64,000 nucleotides of DNA, from the NCBI RefSeq assembly GCF_008692845.1, contig NZ_VXJW01000007.1:124001-188000 (forward strand). Reading direction: 5' to 3'. This stretch comes from Salmonella enterica subsp. arizonae. Its GTDB lineage: Bacteria; Pseudomonadota; Gammaproteobacteria; Enterobacterales; Enterobacteriaceae. The position numbers were made by a program, and so were the translations under genes. Positions within the stretch are counted from its first letter, which is position 1, and each line of letters starts with the position of its first letter. The notes under the pieces were generated by a model, which saw nothing but the letters and a program-made list of their open reading frames with translations, did no database searches and had not been told where the DNA came from. Shown piece after piece: positions 20,679 to 30,524 of the stretch.

Positions 20679-20705
20679 GAAATGGCGCAATAAGCGCCAT
20701 TTTGT
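20679..20705 (+). terminator. epmA terminator
   Basis: AATGGCGC-aataa-GCGCCATT followed by TTGTAGCATCTTTTTT, 30 nt past the epmA stop. The stem is perfect and the T-run interrupted. Confidence 0.75.
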
Positions 20706-20876
20706 AGCATCTTTTTTCAATTATCCTCTTGTTGCCACAATATAGGGCTGGATATTTTGTATTATTCAGGTATCAATCCTGTATTGATTTGTTTATCGCT
20801 GACCTTTGCAAAAAGAAGGCGGCGCCAATCGGTGAGCGGCGTCTGGCAAACGTGCTCGAACGTAAGGGATGGTTGA

Positions 20877-22379
20877 ATGACCCACACTATAAAAAAGATG
20901 AGCCTTATTGGGCTTATCCTGATGATTTTTACTTCTGTTTTTGGTTTTGCGAATAGCCCTTCGGCGTTTTATTTAATGGGTTATAGCGCGATTCCCTGGT
21001 ATATATTTTCTGCATTACTGTTTTTTATTCCATTCGCCTTAATGATGGCTGAAATGGGTTCCGCTTATCGAAAAGAAGAGGGCGGGATCTATTCCTGGAT
21101 GAATAACAGCGTAGGGCCACGCTATGCGTTTATCGGCACGTTTATGTGGTTTTCATCTTATGTGATCTGGATGGTAAGTACGGCGGCAAAAGTCTGGGTA
21201 CCGTTTTCGACTTTTGTTTTTGGCGCTGATATGACGCAGCACTGGCGTTTCGCCGGGCTTGAACCCACCCAGGTTGTCGGGCTGCTGGCCGTTGGCTGGA
21301 TGATTCTGGTGACGTGTGTCGCCGTCAGAGGGATTAATAAAATTGCGCGAATTACGGCGGTAGGCGGTATTGCCGTGATGTGTCTTAATTTGGTTTTATT
21401 GCTAACGAGTGTCGCTATTTTGTTATTAAATGGTGGACATTTTGCACAAGAGATTAATTTTACCTCGTCACCGAATCCGGGTTATCACTCCGGTCTGGCG
21501 ATGCTTTCCTTTGTGGTATTTGCTATTTTTGCTTACGGTGGTATTGAAGCCGTCGGCGGACTGGTGGATAAAACCGAGAAACCGGAAAAGAATTTTGCGA
21601 AAGGTATTGTCTTCGCGGCTATTGTGATTTCAATTGGTTATTCTTTGGCGATCTTTTTATGGGGCGTCAGCACTAACTGGCAACAGATATTAAGTAATAG
21701 CGCCGTTAACTTAGGGAATATCACCTATATTCTGATGTCGAGTTTAGGCACGACATTAGGTAACGCGTTAAACCTTTCTCCGGAAGCGGCGATGACGGTG
21801 GGCGTCTGGTTTGCGCGTATCACCGGCCTTTCTATGTTTCTGGCTTATACCGGCGCGTTTTTTACGTTGAGCTATTCACCGCTGAAAGCCATTATTCAGG
21901 GGACGCCAAAAGCGTTGTGGCCCGCGTCGGTGACGACACTGAACGCTAACGGTATGCCGGCGACCGCCATGTGTCTACAGTGCGTGCTGGTGAGCCTGTT
22001 TATTTTGCTGGTCTCTTTTGGCGGCGATACCGCGTCGGCGTTTTATAACAAACTCACGCTGATGGCGAATGTCTCAATGACGTTACCATACCTGTTCCTT
22101 GCGCTGGCATTTCCCTTCTTTAAAGCGCGTCAGGATCTGGAGCGGCCATTTGTTCTCTTCAAAACCAAAGCCTCTACCCTGGTCGCGACGGGGGTTGTGG
22201 TGCTGGTGGTGACGTTTGCCAACGTCTTTACCATCATCCAGCCGGTGATTGAAGCTGGGGACTGGGACAGCGCCTTGTGGATGATCGGCGGCCCGATCTT
22301 CTTCTCGCTGCTGGCGATGGCGATTTATCAGAATTACAGCAGCCGCATGAGCGCTGATCCGGAGTGGGCGGCGGAGTAA
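20877..22379 (+). CDS. yjeM: APC-family amino-acid transporter YjeM
   Basis: The 500-residue inner-membrane protein has about twelve to fourteen hydrophobic spans, beginning MTHTIKKMSLIGLILMIFTS. The conserved APC features are FGFANSPSAFYLMGY in helix 1, GGIYSWMN, and FAIFAYGGIEAVGGLVDKTE in helix 6. It is most like the glutamate/GABA antiporter branch. The substrate is not established; amino acid or peptide exchange is likely. AAGGGATGG precedes the ATG. Confidence 0.9.
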   Translation: MTHTIKKMSLIGLILMIFTSVFGFANSPSAFYLMGYSAIPWYIFSALLFFIPFALMMAEMGSAYRKEEGGIYSWMNNSVGPRYAFIGTFMWFSSYVIWMVSTAAKVWVPFSTFVFGADMTQHWRFAGLEPTQVVGLLAVGWMILVTCVAVRGINKIARITAVGGIAVMCLNLVLLLTSVAILLLNGGHFAQEINFTSSPNPGYHSGLAMLSFVVFAIFAYGGIEAVGGLVDKTEKPEKNFAKGIVFAAIVISIGYSLAIFLWGVSTNWQQILSNSAVNLGNITYILMSSLGTTLGNALNLSPEAAMTVGVWFARITGLSMFLAYTGAFFTLSYSPLKAIIQGTPKALWPASVTTLNANGMPATAMCLQCVLVSLFILLVSFGGDTASAFYNKLTLMANVSMTLPYLFLALAFPFFKARQDLERPFVLFKTKASTLVATGVVVLVVTFANVFTIIQPVIEAGDWDSALWMIGGPIFFSLLAMAIYQNYSSRMSADPEWAAE

Positions 22380-22388
22380 AGGCCGTAT

Positions 22389-22420
22389 GCCGGATAAGAC
22401 CCAACGGGTCGCATCCGGCG
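22389..22420. repeat. REP element after yjeM
   Basis: GCCGGATAAGACCcaacgGGTCGCATCCGGC is a typical REP palindrome, 9 nt past the yjeM stop. Confidence 0.8.
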
Positions 22421-22443
22421 TTTATTGCCTGATGGAGAACGTT

Positions 22444-22763
22444 ATGAATGATAGTTCGAGAGACCCGATTATCACGGAAGATGAGGTTAGGGCACTCAAT
22501 TTTACTCCGGAGGATATCCTTGAAATAGAAAAGGTTATTCTTTCTTCCGTTCATGTTACACGTCGAAAGGTTGCCATGGTAGTGGAATGTCTATTGGCAC
22601 GTTAAGGGATCGCGATGAGGATAAGTGGAAACATGTGTCGGATATTTATTGTGCGTATGTTATAAGATGCCTCGTATTTCGCGGAGAACTGGTGGGTTAC
22701 GGCGATTTATTCCGAATGCGCTATAGCGAAATTAACCTGCCTGTTGCCGATCTGGACGCATAA
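22444..22763 (+). pseudogene. Small unknown gene split by a one-base frameshift
   Basis: From ATG 22444 one frame reads MNDSSRDPIITEDEVRALNF and on to RRKVAMVV before hitting a stop at 22603. One base out of step from 22584, the adjoining frame continues as GMSIGTLRDRDEDKW and then IYCAYVIRCLVFRGELVGYG, ending LPVADLDA at 22763. Joined, they give about 106 residues with a helical, charged pattern resembling the C-terminal domain of DUF3658 proteins (gelvgyGDLFRMRYSEINLP). The 320-nt span is one base short of a whole codon count, fitting a single deletion near 22583. The position matches E. coli yjeN, but I cannot confirm homology. Confidence 0.6.
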
Positions 22764-22795
22764 TAAGTCCGAAAATGTCTGTGATCTGCGAGGAA

Positions 22796-22887
22796 ATGCC
22801 CGATGGCGCAAGCTTATCGGGCCTACAGGTTAATTGCAGGCCCGTAGGCCGGATAAGACCCGCCGGGTCGCATCCGGCATTTCTTGC
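22796..22887. repeat. BIME (paired REP units) downstream of mscM
   Basis: Two inverted REP-type palindromes lie back to back: atgcccgatggcgcaagcttatcgggc and tagGCCGGATAAGACCcgccGGGTCGCATCCGGC. The second is nearly identical to the REP after yjeM. They fill the gap before the mscM stop. Confidence 0.8.
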
Positions 22888-22899
22888 CTGGATCATGCG

Positions 22900-25800
22900 C
22901 TACAAACTGCCCGCCGGGCGGCTGGTTTTACCAGCTGACGTTAACGTTCTCCCCGTTTGTTTACCGCCGAGACTCTCCAGACGCATCTGGAACGGCGGGA
23001 ACGGCATATCAATACCGTGCTCGCGGAAGCCCGCCAGAATCAATTGGTGGATCTCATGGCGTAACGGCATACGGTGTCCCATTTCCGCAGCATAGATACG
23101 CAGTTCGAAAATCTGAATACCCTGCTGGAGATCCACCAGAAAGATTTCAGGCGGCGGGTTATCAAGTACCAAAGAACAGCGCTGCGCCGCCGTCAGCAGA
23201 ATTTGCGTCACCTCTTCGCTATTAGCATCCGCCGGCGCTGGGATGGTTAACACCACGCGCGTCACGGAGTCAGATAACGACCAGTTAATAAACTGTTCGG
23301 TGATAAACGCTTTATTCGGCACAATAATCTCTTTACGGTCCCAGTCGCTGATAGTGGTGGCGCGGGTATTGATTTTGGTCACGCTGCCGGTGAGATCGCG
23401 GATCGTCACCGTATCGCCGATACGAATTGGTTTTTCAAACAAAATAATCAGGCCGGAGATAAAGTTGGCGAAAATTTCCTGCAGACCGAAACCGAGCCCG
23501 ACACCGAGCGCAGCAACCAACCACTGTAGCTTCGACCACTCAATGCCGATCATCGAGAAGCCAACCAGTCCGCCAATCAGCATTAACAAATATTTGGTGA
23601 TGGTGGTGATGGCGTAACCGGTGCCCGGCGTTAAATCAAGATGCTGTAATAACGCCAGCTCCAGCAGCGCAGGTAGATTACGCACAAGCTGCGTGGTGAT
23701 GATAAACACCAGAATCGCAATGAGCACCGCCCCGAGGGTAATCGGCTCCAGGCTTTCCACGCCTTGCACCGTAGAGGTGACATCCCACAGCGAAATATTC
23801 TCCAGGAAGCCGAACGCCGAATGGATTTCCGACCACAGTACGATTACCGATAGCAGGGCAATAAGCATCAGAATCGAGCGAACCAGACGCAACGACTGGG
23901 CGCTAATGGCGTCAAGATCGATTTCACTTTCATCGATGTCGACCGCGCCTTCAAGGCTGGAGGCGTGCGCTGGTTCTTCTTCGCCGCGCGCGCGCTGCGC
24001 CAACATTTCCGCCCGACGATGTTTGGCGCGGTCAAAAGCCAGTCGTCGCCGCTGGATCAGCATCCAGCGGCGAATGACGTGATAAATGACCAGCAGCAGG
24101 AACCAGATGGCGACTGAGGTTTCCAGTCTCGCCAGTAGCGCCTGCGCCGTGGCCAGATAGCCCACCGCCGCCGCCAGAATCGCGATAAGCGGCGCGCCCA
24201 TCAACATATTCCACAGCAGGCTGTTGACCATGTTGTCGCCGTTGCCAGCTTTATCGAGATAGAGCGGGATGCCCGCTTTTTTCAGACTCAGAGTGACCAG
24301 CGCCAGCGCGCCGCATATCAGGATGAAGCAAAGGCGGCCCAACGAGCCGGAAAACTCCCGATCGTTAAGATTATCAAACATGATCACCGCCATAATTAGC
24401 GGCACGATCAGTCCAATGCTCATCAGGTAGTAGCGCATCGCTTTCGCTACCCGGTTTCGCGGCCAGCCGAAATGCGCCACGAACAGGCCGCCAGGGCGGG
24501 CAAAAGCGGCGCAAATCATCACTACCCACAACAGCGGTACTGTCGCCGTCACGCCATCGCCGATGGCGACGGCCAGCGGATACGGCCAGGCTTCCTGTAG
24601 ACCATAACCGAGCGTCGCCCACAAGACGGGCAGCGGCGAGGCGACCAGAATCGACCAGAACAATGTCCGTAACGTCAGCGAGAAGTGATCCTGGGTGACT
24701 TTCCCGATGCGCGAGGCCGAACGCTCAAGGAAGCGGTTGAAGTGTTGGCGCGAATAGAGGCTAAACCCGACCAGCACCAGCGCGGCGAATAACGGCAGTA
24801 GCGTCTCTTTGCTGGTCAGCATCATAATGCTGGCTTTACCTAACTGATTAAACGTATCTAATGAGATAAGTCGCCGTAAATCCTGCACTAAATCAACAGG
24901 CCAGGAGAGTGATAGCGGGCTGACGTCGGCGGTCCAGAAAAGATAGCGATGGGTGGCTTCGTTAACCTCTTTAAGCGCATCCTCCAGTTGACTATTGGAA
25001 ACTTTCAGTTTGGTCAGCTCCAGGATCAGCGTGTCGCCGCCCTGTAACAAGGCGTTGAGGAGTTCACGCTGCGTGCGAAGCTGGGCGTCAAGGATCCGGT
25101 TTTGCTCGGCGGTTAGCGGTTGTCCATCGGCCTGACGTATTTGCCGTAGCTGCGGCTGCTTATTAAGTAACTCTTCATAGCGCATACGGTGAACGCGTAG
25201 CTGCGCCATTTCCGTATCAAGCTGCTGCGGCTTAGGCATTTCCGGCAGGCGGGCGACCTGCGCGCGCAGCGCTTCGCCAAGCATGTTGGAAACGCCAAGC
25301 CACTTCGACTGCTCCCGCAGCGTATTGAGTGCCTGACGCACCTGTAACGTTTGGCTGGCGGCCTGTCGCTGTTGCGAGGCGACCAGATCCATCCGCTGCG
25401 CTTGTTGATTGAGCGCCTGTGACAGCTCCCGGTTGACTTTAAATTGTTCGACGATGCCTTTCGGCAGACCCGCGCTGTTTTCGGCCAGCAGCTCGGTGCT
25501 TTCCAGCGCGCGCTCCGCTTCACGTTGACGCAGGCTGTTAAGCTGATTGCGCAGCGCCTGAAGATAAGCATCTAATTGCTGACTCTGTTTTTCCGCCAGC
25601 TCGGAACGCAGACGAGCCAGTTCCTGCCGGTTGTTGGCGGACAGTTGCGCCAACTCCAGTTCGTCGACTAACGCTTTTAGTTTGGCGGACTCCGCCTGCA
25701 TACTGAGACTTTGCGCCTGGCTAAGCGAAGCGCTTCCGCCTGCGGCGCCGAGCCGTCGCTCAATCTCATTAAGCTGGCGGCGGGCGTCGTTTTGCTGTTG

Positions 25801-26226
25801 GGGAAGCTGGCTGAGCGAGTCGGCGATCTCCCTGACGCGCTCCTGCTCCTGTTGCGCCTCGCGGGTTTTATCCAGTAGCTGGCTGCTAACCTGCAAGATC
25901 TCCTGATTTAACGCTTCGGTGGACATCTCTGGCGGTACGCTGCGAGGCTCATCGCGCAGATTATTCAACTGGGCGCGCAAGGTGGCGGATAGCTTAGGGA
26001 AATTATCAATAACGTGTTGATATTGTTTCGCGCGCTCAAGCGAGCCTTTTCGCTCTTCAAGCGCGTTTAACGCAGTCTGGAGCGCCTCAACGGCTTCCGG
26101 CTGAGCGGGCTTCGCCGCTTTTGCCTGCTCCAGTTCCTGCGTGATTTGTTTGGCGTCGGGGGCCGTTGCGGCGAACGCCCCCGTGCTGAGGCACCAGGCC
26201 ATCAGAAAAGCGATAATCAGGCGCAC
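22900..26226 (-). CDS. mscM: Miniconductance mechanosensitive channel MscM (YjeP)
   Basis: This very large MscS-family channel of 1108 residues opens under membrane tension to release solutes on osmotic downshift. A signal peptide (1-19) is followed by a long periplasmic coiled-coil region rich in Gln, Leu and Glu up to about 470, a block of about eleven membrane segments, and the C-terminal MscS core (pore helix near GLGFGLQEIFANFISGLIIL, then GDTVTIRDLTGSV). It starts 18 nt after psd ends, so psd-mscM form one leftward unit. Confidence 0.95.
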   Translation of the reverse strand: MRLIIAFLMAWCLSTGAFAATAPDAKQITQELEQAKAAKPAQPEAVEALQTALNALEERKGSLERAKQYQHVIDNFPKLSATLRAQLNNLRDEPRSVPPEMSTEALNQEILQVSSQLLDKTREAQQEQERVREIADSLSQLPQQQNDARRQLNEIERRLGAAGGSASLSQAQSLSMQAESAKLKALVDELELAQLSANNRQELARLRSELAEKQSQQLDAYLQALRNQLNSLRQREAERALESTELLAENSAGLPKGIVEQFKVNRELSQALNQQAQRMDLVASQQRQAASQTLQVRQALNTLREQSKWLGVSNMLGEALRAQVARLPEMPKPQQLDTEMAQLRVHRMRYEELLNKQPQLRQIRQADGQPLTAEQNRILDAQLRTQRELLNALLQGGDTLILELTKLKVSNSQLEDALKEVNEATHRYLFWTADVSPLSLSWPVDLVQDLRRLISLDTFNQLGKASIMMLTSKETLLPLFAALVLVGFSLYSRQHFNRFLERSASRIGKVTQDHFSLTLRTLFWSILVASPLPVLWATLGYGLQEAWPYPLAVAIGDGVTATVPLLWVVMICAAFARPGGLFVAHFGWPRNRVAKAMRYYLMSIGLIVPLIMAVIMFDNLNDREFSGSLGRLCFILICGALALVTLSLKKAGIPLYLDKAGNGDNMVNSLLWNMLMGAPLIAILAAAVGYLATAQALLARLETSVAIWFLLLVIYHVIRRWMLIQRRRLAFDRAKHRRAEMLAQRARGEEEPAHASSLEGAVDIDESEIDLDAISAQSLRLVRSILMLIALLSVIVLWSEIHSAFGFLENISLWDVTSTVQGVESLEPITLGAVLIAILVFIITTQLVRNLPALLELALLQHLDLTPGTGYAITTITKYLLMLIGGLVGFSMIGIEWSKLQWLVAALGVGLGFGLQEIFANFISGLIILFEKPIRIGDTVTIRDLTGSVTKINTRATTISDWDRKEIIVPNKAFITEQFINWSLSDSVTRVVLTIPAPADANSEEVTQILLTAAQRCSLVLDNPPPEIFLVDLQQGIQIFELRIYAAEMGHRMPLRHEIHQLILAGFREHGIDMPFPPFQMRLESLGGKQTGRTLTSAGKTSRPAGSL

Positions 26227-26244
26227 GTCAGCGTTCTCTCTTGA

Positions 26245-27213
26245 TTAGGTTTCGTCTTTTTTATCGTCAACCAGTGGACTGGCGTCGTGTTCGGCTTTAA
26301 TTTCTTCTTCCGGCAGTGGAACAGGCTCCACCTCCGGCGCAACGAAGGCTTCGGTCGAGGTTGCCAGCGGTTGGCCAATTTTGGTGACGGACAGGTTTGC
26401 AAGCGACTCGATCAGATCCACTTTACCTGGCGCAAATAAGTTGATGACCGTGGAACCCAGTTTAAAGCGCCCCATCTCCTGGCCTTTCAGCAAGGCGACA
26501 GAATCTTCGTTTTCGCCGGCAGGCCAGGTCCAGCGCTTGATGATGCCTTCGCGCGGCGGCGTAATGGTTCCCGCCCAGACGGTTTCGATACTGCCGACAA
26601 TAGTCGCGCCCACCAGAATCTGCGCCATAGGGCCGAACTCGGTATCAAACAGACAGATAACGCGCTCGTTGCGGGCAAACAGGTTGGGTACGTTTTGCGC
26701 AGTCAAATGGTTAACGGAGAACAGATCGCCCGGTACGTAGATCATTTCGCGCAGGATGCCGTTGCATGGCATATGCACGCGATGGTAGTCGCGAGGGGAG
26801 AGATACGTGGTGACAAACGTGCCGTTGCGGAACTTATCCGCCATCAGGTAGTTACCCGCCAGTAATGCCTCAAGGCTGTAATTATGGCCTTTGGCCTGCA
26901 AAATTTTATCTTCTTCGATACGGCCCAACTGGCTAATCAAGCCGTCGGCAGGCATAACCAGGATGTTAGGATCGGTATTGAGCGGGCGCACGTCATCACG
27001 CAGCGGGCGCACGAAAAAATCATTGAACGTACGATAGCTGGCGGTATCCGGTTTTTGCGTCTCTGTCATATCGACTTTGTAATACTTTACAAAGAGATCG
27101 ATAACCAGTTTCGTCAGCCATCCTGCTCGTTTGCTTGCGCCCCAGCCCGCCAGGCGAGTGAGCCATAGTTTCGGCAGAATGTATTGTAGCGAAAGTTTAA
27201 ATGAGTTTAACAA
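26245..27213 (-). CDS. psd: Phosphatidylserine decarboxylase
   Basis: Psd makes phosphatidylethanolamine, the main membrane phospholipid, at the inner membrane. The proenzyme has 322 residues and self-cleaves at the LGST motif ([13 protein letters not shown], near 252-255), leaving a pyruvoyl group on the new alpha-chain N-terminus. The preceding conserved [11 protein letters not shown] supplies the catalytic-triad His. The C-terminal tail is acidic and dispensable in appearance. It is co-oriented with downstream mscM. Confidence 0.97.
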   Translation of the reverse strand: MLNSFKLSLQYILPKLWLTRLAGWGASKRAGWLTKLVIDLFVKYYKVDMTETQKPDTASYRTFNDFFVRPLRDDVRPLNTDPNILVMPADGLISQLGRIEEDKILQAKGHNYSLEALLAGNYLMADKFRNGTFVTTYLSPRDYHRVHMPCNGILREMIYVPGDLFSVNHLTAQNVPNLFARNERVICLFDTEFGPMAQILVGATIVGSIETVWAGTITPPREGIIKRWTWPAGENEDSVALLKGQEMGRFKLGSTVINLFAPGKVDLIESLANLSVTKIGQPLATSTEAFVAPEVEPVPLPEEEIKAEHDASPLVDDKKDET

Positions 27214-27305
27214 GGTAGCCTCCAGGCCATTGTTGTTCCTGAACCGGCAGTTATACCGGCATCCTGAAAAAAAAGGGACGATTCTAACGACGCATAGCGT
27301 ATCTG

Positions 27306-28358
27306 TCAGTCGTCCGTATCAGAAAAGTTTTTACGCGTTTTTACCTGCGCCATACTTTCAAGAATTCGGTGATAATTTTCGAAACGGGTTTCCGCTATAG
27401 CGCCGTTCTCTACCGCCTCGCGAATGGCGCAGCCTGGATCGGCGTCATGCTTGCAGTCCCGGTATTTGCAATGTCCCAAATAGTCATGAAATTCGACAAA
27501 GCCCTGCGTGATTTGTTCCGGCTCCAGATGCCATAAGCCGAACTCGCGCACGCCAGGGGAGTCAATGACATCGCCGCCATGCGGGAAATGATACAGACGA
27601 GCAGCGGTAGTGGTATGTTGACCCAGACCGGAGACATTCGACACATCGTTCGTCAGAATCTCGTCCTGTAAGCCGAGCAGGGCGTTTAGCAGACTGGATT
27701 TTCCGACGCCGGACTGTCCGGCAAAAATACTGATGCGATCGGTTAACGCCTCTTCCAGCGGTTTCAGGCCATCCTGCGTATGGCTGGAGACCATCAGCAC
27801 GCGATAGCCGATATTGCGGTAAATATCCATCTGCTCATTAACGAAGTCCATGCCTTCGTCATCCAGCAGATCAATTTTGTTCAGTACGATAAGCGGCTCA
27901 ACCTGTAGGGTTTCACAGCCGACCAGATAGCGATCGATGATATTCAGTGACAGCTCCGGCAAAATCGCGGAGACGATAACGATTTGGTCAATGTTGGCGG
28001 CAATAGGCTTCACGCCGTCGTAGAAGTCCGGGCGCGTCAATACCGAGGTGCGCTCATGCACCGCTTCAACGATGCCTTTTACGTTGACGCCCTCTGCGGC
28101 GGCTTTGCCCGGACGCCAGACGACGCGATCGCCCGTCACCAGCGAGCGAATGGTGCGGCGGATATTGCAACGGTGAACCTCGCCGTCAGCAGATTCCACA
28201 TCGGCATGCATACCAAAACGGCTAATGACGATACCTTCTGCAGGCTCGCCAAACAGGTTGTCATCGTAGTCGGCTTTCTCCGCGGACGTTTTTAAACGAC
28301 GCTGGTGATTGGCGTTCACACGGCGCTGCTGGCCTTTGGAGAGTTTATTTTTGCTCAA
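27306..28358 (-). CDS. rsgA: Ribosome biogenesis GTPase RsgA
   Basis: RsgA is a late 30S maturation factor with circularly permuted GTPase motifs. A TTG start at 28358 ([14 protein letters not shown]) gives 350 residues, the E. coli length; further upstream codons lack similarity. An N-terminal OB fold is followed by G4 NKIDLL, then G1 [10 protein letters not shown], then G3 DSPGVREF, in that permuted order. The C-terminal zinc knuckle is [14 protein letters not shown]. It diverges from orn. Confidence 0.96.
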   Translation of the reverse strand: MSKNKLSKGQQRRVNANHQRRLKTSAEKADYDDNLFGEPAEGIVISRFGMHADVESADGEVHRCNIRRTIRSLVTGDRVVWRPGKAAAEGVNVKGIVEAVHERTSVLTRPDFYDGVKPIAANIDQIVIVSAILPELSLNIIDRYLVGCETLQVEPLIVLNKIDLLDDEGMDFVNEQMDIYRNIGYRVLMVSSHTQDGLKPLEEALTDRISIFAGQSGVGKSSLLNALLGLQDEILTNDVSNVSGLGQHTTTAARLYHFPHGGDVIDSPGVREFGLWHLEPEQITQGFVEFHDYLGHCKYRDCKHDADPGCAIREAVENGAIAETRFENYHRILESMAQVKTRKNFSDTDD

Positions 28359-28464
28359 TCGTATTGGCTCCTGGTCGCCCATAGTGGGCAAAACATCTAT
28401 GATACACGCAATTGTAGATGAATATAGTCACAGTGAATGTGACCCCTGAAGGGTGGAAAATAGC

Positions 28465-29010
28465 ATGAGTGCCGATGAAAACAACCTGATTTGGATCGAT
28501 CTGGAGATGACAGGTCTGGACCCCGAGCGCGATCGCATTATTGAGATAGCCACGCTGGTGACGGATGCCAGTCTGAATATTCTGGCGGAAGGGCCGACTA
28601 TTGCGGTACATCAATCCGATGCGCAACTGGCGTTAATGGATGACTGGAACGTGCGCACCCATACCGGCAGCGGCCTAGTGGATCGCGTTAAGGCAAGTAC
28701 GATGGGCGAACGTGACGCTGAACTGGCGACGATTGAATTCCTGAAAACGTGGGTGCCTGCGGGGAAGTCGCCGATTTGCGGTAACAGCATCGGTCAGGAT
28801 CGGCGTTTCCTGTTTAAATATATGCCGGAACTGGAGGCTTACTTCCACTATCGCTATCTGGATGTCAGTACGCTCAAAGAACTGGCGCGCCGCTGGAAGC
28901 CGGAGATTCTGGCTGGCTTTACCAAGCAGGGCACGCACCAGGCGATGGATGATATTCGCGAGTCGGTGGCGGAACTGGCCTACTACCGCGAGCATTTCAT
29001 TAAGCTGTGA
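28465..29010 (+). CDS. orn: Oligoribonuclease
   Basis: Orn is the essential 3'-5' exonuclease that degrades dinucleotides to mononucleotides. From [20 protein letters not shown] it has 181 residues; the ATG four codons upstream is less likely. DEDDh catalytic residues are visible: Asp and Glu in IDLEMTG, Asp in [11 protein letters not shown], and His/Asp in [11 protein letters not shown]. It diverges from rsgA across a gap of about 106 bp. Confidence 0.97.
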   Translation: MSADENNLIWIDLEMTGLDPERDRIIEIATLVTDASLNILAEGPTIAVHQSDAQLALMDDWNVRTHTGSGLVDRVKASTMGERDAELATIEFLKTWVPAGKSPICGNSIGQDRRFLFKYMPELEAYFHYRYLDVSTLKELARRWKPEILAGFTKQGTHQAMDDIRESVAELAYYREHFIKL

Positions 29011-29011
29011 C

Positions 29012-29060
29012 GCGCGACATACCGGATGGCGACGCAAGGGCGTCTCATCCGGCAACTATC
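29012..29060. repeat. REP-like palindrome between orn and the binding-protein gene
   Basis: taccggatggcgacgcaagggcgtctcatccgg is a REP-type stem in a convergent intergenic gap of 61 bp. Confidence 0.65.
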
Positions 29061-29071
29061 CCGGCGCAGGG

Positions 29072-29812
29072 TTACTGCATAAACCATTTCTCTTGCATCT
29101 GCGCATATTCCGGCGACGCTTTCACCTTGTCGAGCGCGGCATTGATCTCTTGCAATAGCGCGTCATTGCCTTTGCGTACCGCAATGCCTAACCCCTTTCC
29201 GTAATAATCAGGATCGCTGGCGCGTTCATCCATGATGGCGTAATCAGGATTGTTTTTTAGCCATTTGCCAATCGCGGCGACATCGCCAAACACGCCCTCA
29301 AGGCGGTTATTTTTCAGGTCGGTAAAGGCGTTCAGATAGCTGTCATAGGCGACTGGCGTGATCGCTTTTTGTTTATCCTGCAAATAGCGCTGATGCGTTG
29401 TACCGTTTTCCAGTCCGACTTTTTTACCTTTCAGATCGGCAAAAGTGTGATAAGCCCCTTTACGCGTGACGACGACCGCCGACAAACCTTCGTAATAAGG
29501 TTGGCTAAACGAGACCTGCTGTTCACGTTTTGGCGTTATATCCATGCCGGCAATCACCGCATCAAACTTCCTGAAGCGTAGACCGGGGATTAGGCTATCA
29601 AAGCTCTGGTTAGTGAATGAACACTCCGCTTGCATCTCTTTGCAGACCGCGTTGGCGACATCAATATCGAAACCGACAATTTTATTATCGGCATCCACGA
29701 ACTCATAGGGCGCATAGGTGGCGGAGGTGCCAAAATGTAATGTTTTTGCGGAAACGGAAGCGGCGTGAACGGAGAGGCTGGCTAACAGCATGGCAATAAG
29801 CTTTTTTTTCAT
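29072..29812 (-). CDS. Orphan periplasmic amino-acid (arginine-type) binding protein
   Basis: The 246-residue protein has a signal peptide (1-22, ending VSA) and a type II periplasmic binding fold of the ArtI/ArtJ/HisJ family: TLHFGTSATYAPYEFVDAD, then GFDIDVANAVCKEM, then IAGMDITPKREQQVSFSQPY. The Arg that contacts the ligand carboxylate is in TPKREQ. S. Typhimurium has an arginine-binding protein of this kind at this locus (STM4351, as I remember). No permease or ATPase gene is nearby, so it must borrow a transporter or act otherwise. It is absent from E. coli K-12 here. Confidence 0.85.
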   Translation of the reverse strand: MKKKLIAMLLASLSVHAASVSAKTLHFGTSATYAPYEFVDADNKIVGFDIDVANAVCKEMQAECSFTNQSFDSLIPGLRFRKFDAVIAGMDITPKREQQVSFSQPYYEGLSAVVVTRKGAYHTFADLKGKKVGLENGTTHQRYLQDKQKAITPVAYDSYLNAFTDLKNNRLEGVFGDVAAIGKWLKNNPDYAIMDERASDPDYYGKGLGIAVRKGNDALLQEINAALDKVKASPEYAQMQEKWFMQ

Positions 29813-30141
29813 CTTGAACCCTGATATCGATTGGATGTTGTGGTGGTTCCGATGCGCTTCGCCCTTTAAGCGGTCTTGTGGCGGCTGGCTTAAGACACGC
29901 CAGTCGCATCGTTATCGATGCTCCTGATGATTGCTTTTATGCTGCCGTGATATTGCGTAAATGATGAGGCGCATACACCTTGCTATTATTTTTTTGGCGC
30001 AGGGTGCTATTCTGATTTTGTGCTTTTAGGCGTTGCGTGAAAAGTTTTTTGTTGAATAGCGCACGCTTTGCTCGTTTTTTGTCTTGTTTGGTGATTTAAT
30101 CAGCATTCAAACAAAAATCGCGAAAAAATGCGTTCGGGGGC
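29813..30141. other. Intergenic region between binding-protein gene and tRNA-Gly operon
   Basis: About 330 bp without a convincing frame. It must hold the promoter of the leftward binding-protein gene. A short palindrome GCATCG-ttat-CGATGC is near 29908. I saw no clear ArgR box by eye. Confidence 0.4.
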
Positions 30142-30169
30142 TTGCAGCTAAATGGATTTCTCGTATAAT
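30142..30169 (+). promoter_or_regulatory. Promoter of the tRNA-Gly operon
   Basis: TTGCAG (30142-30147) and TATAAT (30164-30169), 16 bp apart, followed by a GC-rich discriminator GCGCCTCCCG. This is a strong sigma70 stable-RNA promoter. Confidence 0.85.
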
Positions 30170-30218
30170 GCGCCTCCCGTAACGACGCAGAAATGCGAAT
30201 TACGATAGCAACAGATTT

Positions 30219-30294
<76 letters not shown>

Positions 30295-30332
30295 AAATTT
30301 GTAAGGTACTTTTTAAGTACAAACGCACCCAA

Positions 30333-30408
<76 letters not shown>

Positions 30409-30444
30409 AATTTGAAAGTGCTTGTTAAGCACAGACGCACCCAA

Positions 30445-30520
<76 letters not shown>

Positions 30521-30524
30521 ATTC

